Source: Glandiceps talaboti (lineage: Eukaryota; Hemichordata; Enteropneusta; Spengelidae). From it: a stretch of 62,000 nt of DNA. The notes under the pieces were generated by a model that saw only the letters and a list, made by a program, of their open reading frames with translations, ran no database searches and was not told the origin of the DNA. The number at the start of each line of letters is the position of its first letter. The first letter of the stretch is position 1. This document shows positions 26,816 to 37,034 of this stretch, piece by piece. The position numbers and the translations under genes are program-made. The DNA lies in NCBI RefSeq assembly GCF_964340395.1, contig NC_135559.1, positions 13,488,759 to 13,550,758 of the forward strand, written 5' to 3'.

Positions 26816-27320
26816 GCCACTCATCTCAGACACACAATTTACAAATTTGATTAGATTTAGAAATATACTACATGCTATTTTCATATTAATGCAAGATTCA
26901 CATAAAGACACAACGCACTCAACATTCTGTCAGCAGACTGATTTTTTTTTTTGCCACTTGACAAAATAGATATCATGCACATCTCAAGTTTGGTTTGGAA
27001 ATGTGAAACCTGTATCGTGCAACGGTCAAAACACGGTATTACACATACAACATATCCAAATGACCTGTATGATGCAACAAGGCCACATCACTTCAACACA
27101 GCCCGTGTATCATTACTTGTACAAATAATAGAGTGTAGGGTTTACAACAACAAACACAAAATGCTGGTATATCTATATATTATTAATCACCTGTATCATG
27201 TTATTCATATTTCACACGCACTGAATTCTTTCTCTATTTTTTGAGCCTAAATGTGAATATAGTTGAGTGTAGGCTGTAAGAGAACTCCAGTAACAGAATG
27301 GGAGAAAGGCGTAAAAATGG

Positions 27321-27429
27321 CAGTGTTTCCCCCATAGAGTCTGTAGTAATTTTGTTTGGGAACCCAGGTAAAATGACATGGGACCCCTGGTAGATTTTAC
27401 CTACTTACCATCCTTAGCAAAAAATACTG
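27321..27429 (-). mobile_element. Family B hAT-like MITE, reverse orientation
   Basis: It begins CAGTGTTTCCCCCATAGAG and ends CCTTAGCAAAAAATACTG. Inside, ggtagattttacctacttac is the reverse complement of the family's left module. Confidence 0.75.
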
Positions 27430-29465
27430 TAGTTGGTACTCTAATCTTATTACAATCAGTACTTTAGTTTCATTCTATAAACTTAGAGGGCAGTTCTTTA
27501 GGCCGAAATAAAAAAGTGTGGTTCCTATTACGCTCAATTTCAGAATAGGTGGGGTAGGTGGATTTTTTATTTCATTTTATACATAATTCTTTATTTTCAT
27601 GTGTGAGTGTCTAGTTCAGGTAGATATGTTTTCCGTTGTTTTCCATATGGTCTCTGTGTTATTGGTTTCTTCTCATCAGATGTACATGTATAGCCATGAC
27701 AGATTGGAAGTACAGTTTTATATTGTCTTTTTAAGTTGATATCAGTTTCCGCATCCACTATTTCCACTATGAGACCTCACAATTTTTGCGAATTTCTTAT
27801 TTTTTTCTCAAATACATTTTTAAAAAAAGGTTTAGGATAAGCAGTGAAATACTAGGTGGGGTTGGGTAACTGAAACCAAACAATTTTTTGGGGGCCATAT
27901 CAGCATCCTTTGATTTCATTTTTTCCTTTTTTTTTAAATCTGAGCACAAGATTATTGGTAGACTTCCTTTACAAGGGGGTAGGTGAAGAAGCAAAATTTC
28001 CGGGTATAAGGTAATTCAATATTATATTTCTTCCCAGGTTTCTATTGACAATTTAAAAAAAAATTCATTAAACAAAGATTCCCCAAATATTTGACCTTTC
28101 ACTCCCATTATGGATTTCTAAATTTTTTGAAGTGTCTGCATATTTCTACAAATATACCACCATACATCATTTTATTGACATATGTTGCACAAAACTGACT
28201 ATTTTACTTCAAAAGTTGACAAAGTCACATGATGGCCAACACAATACTATAGTACATAATCCTTGGGAGTGAATATTGATCACACATACATCAATTTTCA
28301 ATAATACTTCAAGTAGGGATAAGTTTACCTTTGTACTTCAGTATAGTTTGTCAAGTATCAGCCCTTCACATCCACTGCACCAGTTATAACTGGTTCGTAG
28401 TAGTCTGCCTTCAATTCGATAACTAAGTATACTTGTTTTTTTGTCCTTGGATATTTTATGGCTTGGCCAACCTCTATGCTTTATAGTTCGCCGCCGTCCA
28501 TTTATCAAATCGGCTTGAGTGCCATTGTCGGCATGGACGATATCTATGTTCTGAACCCCGAGTTACAGACCCAGCTATCTATCTACAAAGACTTCTATCC
28601 TTATTTCTACAACATTTAATTTTTTTTTAAATATTCAAAACAATAAATCAATATACAGACTAAATGTTGCATATAATTTTTGCACATGATTTAATACAAC
28701 TTTCAAATACGTATGTTCATTGTGTTGTATGTTTTACGAAAACACTCAAAATGGATATATAAATTTAACGATACTGAGTCACAGCTTAGGAGAACCTTGG
28801 ATGTTAAGTTTGTATTTACTGTCCTTAAATAACATTTGCACAGCAGTAGGGGGCAATGACCTGACAATACACACCAAGGCTTTTTACAAATCAGTTTCCA
28901 GGGAGAGAGAAAACAACACTAATAATACCTCACAAACTTAATACTGGAATGAGTTCATTATCCTACTATTCATTTACAAGTATCCAGTTATTGATGGATG
29001 TGTTAACGTTGCGTTTTCTAGCATACGGTCACTGACCTATACATGTTGCTGTATCCTGATATTCAGATGACAGCTCTGTTCCTATATTTTGATGCACAGG
29101 ACCCTCCCAATAATTTATTACATATCCAGTTATTCGAGATGTTAGAATTGTACCCACATTTGGGGCATTGGGAACCCTCATAACCCCCCATCCCCACCTA
29201 ATTTATCACAAATCCAGATATTTACAGAATTATTCTCTTATTTTGAGGCACAGGGTACCTCACCCCAGCCATTTATCACATCCCCAGATATTTGAAGATG
29301 TCAGAATTGGGGCACACTGACAATAACATCTGTTCATATACCCAGATTTTAAAGAAAGATAGAGGAAGTGAGAAGAATAAGTAATTTTAATGAACATCAG
29401 AAAAATAGACTTGTTCACTTGGTTTAGAAATTTAAAGTGAAAACTCATTCTGTAACTTCCCTTTT
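27430..29465. other. Intronic sequence, nothing recognised
   Basis: No coding or RNA feature is supported. A weak repeated phrase (tttatcacatccccagatat and similar) occurs at about 29115-29290. Confidence 0.5.
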
Positions 29466-29466
29466 C

Positions 29467-29522
29467 CCTTGGCCTTCACTTGTGTAACTTTGAACTTCAA
29501 AGTTTACCAGTGAAGGCCAAGG
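29467..29522. repeat. 56-nt imperfect hairpin, small loop
   Basis: The left arm begins ccttggccttcact and ends aactttgaa. The right arm ends agtgaaggccaagg after ttcaaagttt. A single small mismatch region (tgtgt against ggta) interrupts an otherwise continuous stem, and the loop is very short. It could be a small-RNA-like hairpin or a tiny palindromic transposon relic. Confidence 0.6.
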
Positions 29523-29524
29523 AT

Positions 29525-30890
29525 ATCATGGCACTATGTGTTGTGATTACCTAGCTTGTTCAACACAGCTACATGTTTAAAGACAACCTTATAATCACAA
29601 ACAGAGAGAGTAGGTTATGTGTAGTCTTTCAGGATTTATTCCGTCCTTTCATTCATTCAAAACATATGTCTAAAAAAAAAAAAAAAATTCTGTGCTGACA
29701 ATTACAACTGTTCACAGAGGTAGTGGGAAAAATAAGTAATTTTACTGAACATCAGAAAATAGACTTATCCAGTTTCTAAGTCGCAATATGTACTACTGCT
29801 CCACATTGTTGGCATTTCAGATTTCTAATTTCTATATCTCGTATCTTTCCTACGGACACACAAAGTAAGAATTTCAGAATCGTTAATGGTGATAGTTTCA
29901 CCAGAGTTGACAATCTAAAGCCGAGGTTAAATACATGCATCGTGTAAAAATTTGAATTACGTGGTTTACATTTATTTAAGAACGTAGTTTGCGAACTAAT
30001 TTTTATCATTCCTTCTAAGATGTGACGCTGAAAGTTCACATACAATACATGTTTATTTTCACAGCACATGTACATGATATATATGACACAGTGAACACAT
30101 GTAGCAATGAACTTGTCCTCCACGGAGGTCGGGGGCAATTGTGGTGAACAGCGCACAACTGAACTGAACTTATCTTAAATAGAAGTAGGGGGGAGGGGTA
30201 TGTGTAAGCTGTACTATTTACTATCTAAAAATAACCCGCCTTGAACTGCTGACCCCAGCTCGTGTTGACCTGAGAACGTCTGTGTTAGAGCAGTGTGTGT
30301 GTATGTGTCAGTTGTCTGTTAATACTACAGTACTATGCCAAGGACAGCCAATATGCTGGCTGCAAGCCAAGTATCCATAGCAACCCGATGCTCTGGCACG
30401 TTCACACTCTTACAATAGGGGATATGACAACTATGTGAATTCAATACCTGGCATATCTGTTGGCAGATTGATGAGAGAGGTAATAATTCAGAACTGCGAA
30501 ATATGCATAAATCAGTGGACATACAGCTGTTTGCTTTATGATAAGGTGGAATACTTTAATAACCAGAGGATATTTTTCTATATTTAAACAGTAGAGAGAT
30601 TTCAAGTCCTTGATTCTAATTTTGATATTTTCAGTATTTTAAATGAAATGTCAGAACACAAAGTCCCTAACTCTACATTTTTTATTTCATTTCTGATCAT
30701 TTTTTCACCATCACGACGGACCTCAATATCAGTTTACTGTACTGAGTCTATCAATTGCCTACAGCAATACAGTGGTGAGAGATTTAAAATGTGAAGGGTT
30801 TGGACTGCCAGTATGCGTCAGTCATTAGCATCAGTTCCTAGAATTGAGCAAGTCTTTGAAATTAACACTACCACATGTCTTATAAACTTA
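29525..30890. other. Intronic sequence, nothing recognised
   Basis: The minus-strand frame at 29776-30156 was checked and has no recognisable protein features. Confidence 0.5.
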
Positions 30891-30903
30891 ACACTAAGAC
30901 TGG

Positions 30904-31205
30904 TCTTGAAATTGACTTTTTTTTTCTATGGTAGTCTTAGTGGGCTACCAATTTCAGAAATTGATAGCTGAAGGATGGTGACCAGTAGTCCCATATTCCT
31001 GAACTGAAAACAAAGTTCCAATCTCGGAAATATGTTTGTTATTAAAATACTTTTGTGTGTCTATAAATCTTCTATCCTTTCAATCATTGCATAATCAATG
31101 GTACATTGTATTCTGAGCGGGCTACCATCTGCAAATAATGGTCGCCCCATGACAAGAATTGGTAGTCTGTGGACAAGGGACTACTGTTAAATGAGTGAGA
31201 CTAGC
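30904..31205 (+). mobile_element. Family E element, copy 1
   Basis: It shares gtagtcttagtgggctacca, the block tattcctgaactgaaaac, tagtctgtggacaagggac and spacing with copies at 51713-52004 and 58542-58826. The left end keeps CTTGAAATT; the right end is diverged. Confidence 0.75.
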
Positions 31206-31530
31206 CTTCTAAACTGATGATTACATTTCTTGAAATAAACGGTATTCATGATCTTTCTATAGCCTTGAATGAACTGTAATATTAATAAATTACCCTTGCA
31301 TCCACACTGTCTTTATTACATAGCATATCACTCCACGCATAAGCCAGATTAAAAAAGAAGAAGCAATATATAGTCTGGTCCTTCTACGTCACAATAACAC
31401 ATGTCTATATCACAACAATGCTTGTCTACGTCATTGGTTCTGCTGTGTTCGAAATATGAGTCAAAATTCTCAAATTGTCATTACTTTCCCGGATTTTTCT
31501 TTGATATTACAGGTGCTGATATAATCATAT

Positions 31531-31671
31531 TATCCCCAATATTTTTCTTCATTCAGTCGGAAAATACCGTGATTTATGGATTTCTCTACTTGTCTAGTGA
31601 CTCGTAGTGACAAGGGTCCCTTACGTCACTCCTAATTTTCCTTGACTGAACGAAGTAAAATATTGGGGAAT
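31531..31671. mobile_element. Family C palindromic head alone
   Basis: It begins CCCCAATATTTTTCTTCATT and ends with the inverse (gaagtaaaatattgggg). The shared core ctagtgactcgtagtgacaa is near the middle. No tail follows, unlike the 11526 and 59145 copies. Confidence 0.7.
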
Positions 31672-32437
31672 AATATCTAATTATTGGCACATCAGACTTG
31701 TCTACCCACACTCTGTCAGAAATATACCTCACATCACTCCCGTAAATTTCTACTTTGATCATTTCAATATTTCCTTTGTGGTTGAATTTCTAGCGTATAT
31801 TTCTACTGGCTGTATCAACAATACTTGTGTCTCTATTACGCTAATGCTTGTAGCCTTGAAGCGTCCCTGGAAATACATTATACAATATCATTTCATTGAC
31901 TATTTTCTCTTTACATCACTCTCAACAAATTCACTTTTGATTATCAAAATCATAAAAAAAAATACATTATTTTCATATATTTGCCAAAGACTAATGTGAA
32001 TATAAAGTATGATTACTTCAAATAGTCCTCCACAATGTATCTAAATTAGTTGTCTGTCACTGATAGGGTAGAACAGGCTATTTTACATATCAAGTGAGCC
32101 CTCTAGAGGCCATTTCCATTTAGTCATATGACCTCTAGCACCTGTAATATTATTGTAGAATGACCAGAAGCAACTGATGAGTAAATTTGTAGATTAGCTC
32201 CTTGAATAAAACTAAATGTTAGACACCATTTGGATGCTACTATTACATCGACATTTTTCATGTAGAACAAAAATTTTCTGCAGATTTTCCATGTTCTTTT
32301 GCAGTTAATACTACAAATATAACACAATATTTTACAATACTAAATTTTTTTGTGAAAATGTTGTTCAGATAGGACTGGAGATCACAAACAGCATGTACCT
32401 CTACAAATAGCACATACACTGAAAAGTACTAGGAATA

Positions 32438-32640
32438 ATATATCCCTGCAAGCATAATATACGAAAGTTCAGGAAGAATTTTAACGGTTTTGATTCATAT
32501 TTTTTGAACAACAGAGAACTAATGATTGAAGTGTGTGTGGGTGTTGTGATGACATAATGCAAAAAGGGTATAAATTCCATACTTTTTGTTTCAACATGTT
32601 CAACTTGGTTTGCATGGATATAACTAGACTGTAATGACGT
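32438..32640 (+). mobile_element. Family C tail fragment
   Basis: Caagcataatatacgaaa, ttgattcatattttttgaac, aaattccatactttttgttt and aacttggtttgcatgg match the tail of family C. Confidence 0.6.
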
Positions 32641-32785
32641 AATCGGGCAGGGGAAAGGGTAGATTAGACCACATTCACAGCGGCTGATCTGTCAGTCTAG
32701 GATATAATTAGTGTTTTCCTATTTCGTGTTCCTTCTCTATACCCAATTCTATAATATTTCCATATTTTTAATGACAATACCCAGT

Positions 32786-32890
32786 GTAGTTGACTGATGG
32801 TTGTCATGACGTCGAACAACGGGGATACAAATTCTGTATTTTTTTGTTTGAACATATTCAACTTGGCTTGCATGACTATAATTAAAGGGG
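32786..32890 (+). mobile_element. Second family C tail fragment
   Basis: Gttgtcatgacgtcgaacaa, ttctgtatttttttgtttga and aacttggcttgcatgactat repeat the preceding fragment. A poly-T/poly-G tract follows at 32925-32949. Confidence 0.55.
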
Positions 32891-32949
32891 CACAAACTGA
32901 GTTTCTATTTTTCTTAATTTTTTATTATTTTTTTTTGGGGGGGGGGGGG

Positions 32950-33863
32950 TGTAATTGTTTTATGCATATTAAAAGTTACTCACAGTATTCTATTTACTGG
33001 TGTATACTTAACCATCACTTGCAATTGACTGAACTCAAGCCTGGTATGAGGTACGATCAGATGACATACTTTACTATACATGTACGTATCAAAAAGTATA
33101 CAGGTACTCCCTTCTATGCAACCAACAGTTATAACAATACCAGAACACAAATTGTGACAATAAAGAAAGTATGCATTGACATTAACATTATACTAGAATA
33201 GTTTAAATGAAGTATTCTCACTGGAGTAGAGAAGTTTATACACACAGCTTGTTCCACTAGTTTGTATACATGTATAACCATCGTTCATATTTTCCATACT
33301 ACTGAAGACATCCATCAACCTGGTATGGTTTCATCCCCATAAAAGCGATCACATAATACTATTCTAAAATCACATTTCTTTCCTGTGAGTATTATTTCAC
33401 TGTCTCTGATTTCACTGCTATAAATATCCCATATAAATTGTTTGAAACACTACCCATTTTTTTCATCATGATAATACTCTTTGTATTTCGTACCTTATAG
33501 TTACCAATTGTTTTTGTATGTCATTATGCTATGAATACAACACAATTCATTATGTCAACCTTTGAAGATCATACCAATTTCCTTTTCAGTGCCCAAAGCA
33601 ATGTATCTTTCTATATATATTTCTCTGGTCTGACGGATAAATGTGACTACAAAACTATTCTGGATGCGATACATATCTTTCGAGGTTCACACACATCACC
33701 TGTGGCATTTCCCCTCTACCAACAAACAAACAAGTCTTTGTACTCGTAGAAGACAATCCCCTAAAGTATTTTACTTCTGTATCACTCAGAGATGACATTT
33801 GTTTTGTTAAATTTTGACTCTGAACATAACTGTCACTGTCTCTGTGTTACATAAAACACATCC
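32950..33863. other. Intronic sequence, nothing recognised
   Basis: The plus-strand frames at 32797-33201 and 33531-33749 were inspected. They show no known domain and no credible splice-site context. Confidence 0.5.
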
Positions 33864-33871
33864 CTTCTAAC

Positions 33872-34043
33872 CAGTGTGCCCTCTAAGGCAATCTGACGCG
33901 CCACTCATACACACAATTTCTAGCGATGCACCAAAATTTGGTGTCCTCCTATCTCTAACTGTGTGGTGGACTCACAAGAAATGCCAGTTTTTATCATTTT
34001 GACTCACAACAAGAAAATTTGGCTATCATTAGAGGACACACTG
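33872..34043 (+). mobile_element. Family A hAT MITE with perfect 8-bp target duplication
   Basis: This 172-bp element begins CAGTGTGCCCTCTAAGGC and ends TTAGAGGACACACTG. It is flanked by CTTCTAAC at 33864-33871 and 34044-34051. The CAGTG start and 8-bp duplication are hallmarks of the hAT superfamily. The interior has a caccaaaatttggtg palindrome. It has no coding capacity. Confidence 0.92.
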
Positions 34044-34143
34044 CTTCTAACATGATAATACATACATTGTGCATTCAGGTAGGCACATGGCGACAGTTCA
34101 TTTATCAGTACTCAACTTCTTTCTTAACTTCCAAGAAGTTGAT

Positions 34144-34171
34144 TGGCCAACGTCAGTGTTGTCATGGTAAC
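34144..34171. promoter_or_regulatory. Candidate NF-Y / CRE-half / RFX X-box cluster
   Basis: ATTGGCCAA (34143-34151), then CGTCA, then GTTGTCATGGTAAC (34158-34171). The last matches the RFX/X-box consensus RYYNYYATRRNRAC at every position. The same DNA lies in a 91-codon plus-strand frame (34019-34294) whose second half looks mildly protein-like but is unrecognised. Confidence 0.3.
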
Positions 34172-34419
34172 AAGGGAGTACCAGTGAATGCTGATTTTGT
34201 GGAGGATGGTGATAACGTAAAGAACTGTCTAATAATTGGACTAATTTCCAGATTTTATCCTCTTAGAAAGTGTTTTATCAACAATGTGAGATAACGTACG
34301 ACATTTCAAGATAACTACATATACATGATATACATGTGATGTGCTTTAATTATAAGGATACAAAACACTCACCATTCAAACTTACCACCTACAAATATGG
34401 ATACACACACAAGTATGTG

Positions 34420-34466
34420 TACACACACACACACACACATACATAAGTATGTACGCACGCAGTGCA

Positions 34467-34516
<50 letters not shown>
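34420..34516. repeat. (CA)n microsatellite
   Basis: A short CA run at 34420-34438 and a purer one at 34469-34515, separated by acataagtatgtacgcacgc. The inferred UTX transcript would read GU repeats. Confidence 0.97.
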
Positions 34517-34519
<3 letters not shown>

Positions 34520-36320
34520 CGGTGAAACAGCAATGTCACTATACTTCACATATCATATTGAGATATGACATAACAGGACACAGCCAAGTTATCATCTGGG
34601 TACTAACAAAGATGCACAGAAAGGCATCAAAATTCCAACGTCTCAAATATTCCAAAACAAGATGAAATGTATGATAACAGATAATACACTATGACATGTA
34701 TTGGTTCCAATGTAATATTTGGTTCTTTACAAAAGGAGAACAAGGTGGCTTACAGTGACACTTACAGACTCTAAGGCAACGTGTGAAGTCGTTGGTAAAG
34801 AGAGAAAGGAAACCTTATAGATCGCAGAGAAAGATAGCAACCTGATAAAATAAGTTCATATAACGTACACATAAATCTGAAAGAATTCTTGCAGGATGAA
34901 TTACTAGCATATGCAATAGTATTATGTAAATGGCATCAACATTAACATATTTGCATGTATGACTGTTAAGCTGATGTTCTTCAAATCCATGTGGTTGACA
35001 CGGTCACCTACAGCAACAATACCCTCTAAATGGAGAATGTAAATGGCCGTTTTTTTTCCATTCGTGTATTTGTTACATGTGAAAGTGATGAGTAGTTAAA
35101 ATTTGTACTAGGATATCCCAACAAAAGTATACAGTATGCAAATTTATGCAAATGTAGACAAATTTTATCTGATCCTTTCCGCATTAGTAGGATTCCAAAA
35201 CCTGAGCAAAAACATGGCTACCGGTACTCATTATTTTAAAGCAGGAAAATTGCATAACTTTTTATCACAAATTCATGTATACCACAGAGTTTTTTGCCCT
35301 TTTATCACAAATTCAAGCATACCACGGACAGTTTTTTGCCCAAATCACTCTAAATATCATACAAACCCCCAGATATGTTGGGAAAAATCAGTCCCCGATA
35401 TCATACATACACGTAAACTGCAAACGGTAGGTGCAATACACTTTGTGACCTCATCAGATACTGTGATGACAGGAAATGACATCATTCAACCAGGTAGCTT
35501 ACACTGCACATGCTCAGTAGATTAGCTATTAATAACCTAGCCAGTCAGCTGACTTGACCTGGATAATATCACCCATCAGCTGTATCAAGCTGTATACTAG
35601 ACAACCACTAAGGTTCACCTTCATCAATTTTTCTCCTTTTTTCAAAATAAATTCTACTCGCAAATATTCTCTTTTCATTTTTTGGGTAGCAATTACTCAA
35701 ATCTAAGAGATGACATTGCAAACTGCTGAGGGAACTTGAATCAGTATCAATTATTAATTTAGAGAAAGTGAGACACATGAATTGGATTGGGAGACTGGTG
35801 TCTGGATATTTCTAGGTCATAGTCTGGAGATTGCTATTATGAATATTATTATGGCAGCAGGCTACTGACATGAATTAAACTTGTACATTAACTCTTCTTA
35901 CATGACACACAACTACACAATTTTGCAACATTTTGCACGTTGGCAAAAAAAAAAAAAATCAATTAATTTCGTTCGTTTTTTTCTCAACACCATACAGCTG
36001 TTATGCTTGTGTATCTGGTCGTAATCTCTGAATCTGATGTTATTGTTGCGAACCCTGCTTGCAAATAAAATGCAAAAACAGCTACACAGCAAAATGAGGC
36101 TGGGGATATTAAATTTTTACAAATCTGTTCTGATTTCACCAGTTGCTTGTTACCTTTTTGCACACCAAATACAAGACAACATAAGGAGACAACTTATCGC
36201 TGTATGCCACTTGTAGGCAAACCAACCAATCTAAAAACAAACCATCATAATTTTCTTTGAAAAAAAAAAGAGGGAAAAAATCAAGAAAATTACAAATAGA
36301 TAGATTTGGTATGTTCTAGT
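34520..36320. other. Intronic sequence, nothing recognised
   Basis: The local duplicate ttttatcacaaattca at 35259-35275 and 35300-35315 is the only repeat noted. No gene is supported. Confidence 0.5.
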
Positions 36321-36326
36321 ACTTAC

Positions 36327-36385
36327 CACTGAAATGCATTAAAATGAAAGTACACAATTCCAAGACCATAGAGGAATGGCGCATC
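36327..36385 (-). CDS. KDM6A (UTX) orthologue: KDM6A/UTX coding exon (TPR)
   Basis: This 59-nt exon is flanked by ...tttcttactAG and gtaagt. It reads DAPFLYGLGIVYFHFNAFQW, very close to the human [20 protein letters not shown]. The final Trp codon is split TG|G across the intron and completed by the exon at 2195. No methionine or long open frame marks this exon, so ORF-based annotation would miss it. It encodes the helix pair of the second TPR in UTX. The following intron is 34,131 bp. Confidence 0.92.
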
Positions 36386-36891
36386 CTAGTAAGAAATAAA
36401 ACAGAAATAATAGCAGTTAGACATGATTTACAATGATGGTGGTGCTGTATTGCCTTGTGTCATTGCCTGCTGAAAAGACAGAGGTATTTTGGCACATTCC
36501 ATTTTAGTTAGGGGGTGGGGGGTTGTATCAGTTGGTAGAGAATTAAGATTGGGTAGCATCAAGGTCGGGTCATATGTCAAATTGTCATGTTGCTGCTTTA
36601 TACAAACCAGAAACTTGTGTGGATTGACTTCTTTTTTCTGGATCTCAGGAAGGATTGCTCACTTGCACTTAGTCACTGAGATAATATGTGTATTTATAAC
36701 CAATGGCACTGATAGTACCAGATTTCCACACTTTTATCAAATGTTACAAGCTTTTCCTTTCATTATAACATGTAGATCTAGCTTCTCTTCATCACAGTGA
36801 AATATGATAAAATTCAAACAATAACCTCACAACTATTATTACAAAGCTCACACACATATGAACTAATAATTTTTCAATTTTTAATAATTCG

Positions 36892-37033
36892 AAACTTTGT
36901 ACTGTACCAAAATACTTGGATAAATTCATCATTCATTGCTTTCAACCACATGGTGTGAAGTCTTACGCTGTTAATGTATGCGTAACTTCAAAATATTGGA
37001 ATCATCCAAGTATTTCAAAGCAGTACAAAGTTT
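36892..37033. repeat. 142-bp inverted repeat element
   Basis: The outer arms aaactttgtactg and cagtacaaagttt are perfect inverses. An inner pair (aaatacttggat and atccaagtattt) follows after a 5-nt mismatch. The spacer is about 75 bp. The structure suits a small MITE, but I found no target duplication. Confidence 0.7.
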
Positions 37034-37034
37034 A

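Larger units (their letters stand above)
2196..36326 (-). other. 34.1-kb UTX intron
   Basis: GT at 36326 (gtaagt) and AG at 2196 (ctatttgtag) bound one intron between phase-matched UTX exons. No credible protein-coding exon or structural RNA gene was recognised in it on either strand. It contains the MITEs, inverted repeats, minisatellites and microsatellites listed separately. The rest is AT-rich unique sequence. Confidence 0.85.

Noticed and set aside
34462-34665. Plus-strand frame starting HTHTHT
   Set aside because: Its start is a CA microsatellite and the remainder has no recognisable feature.
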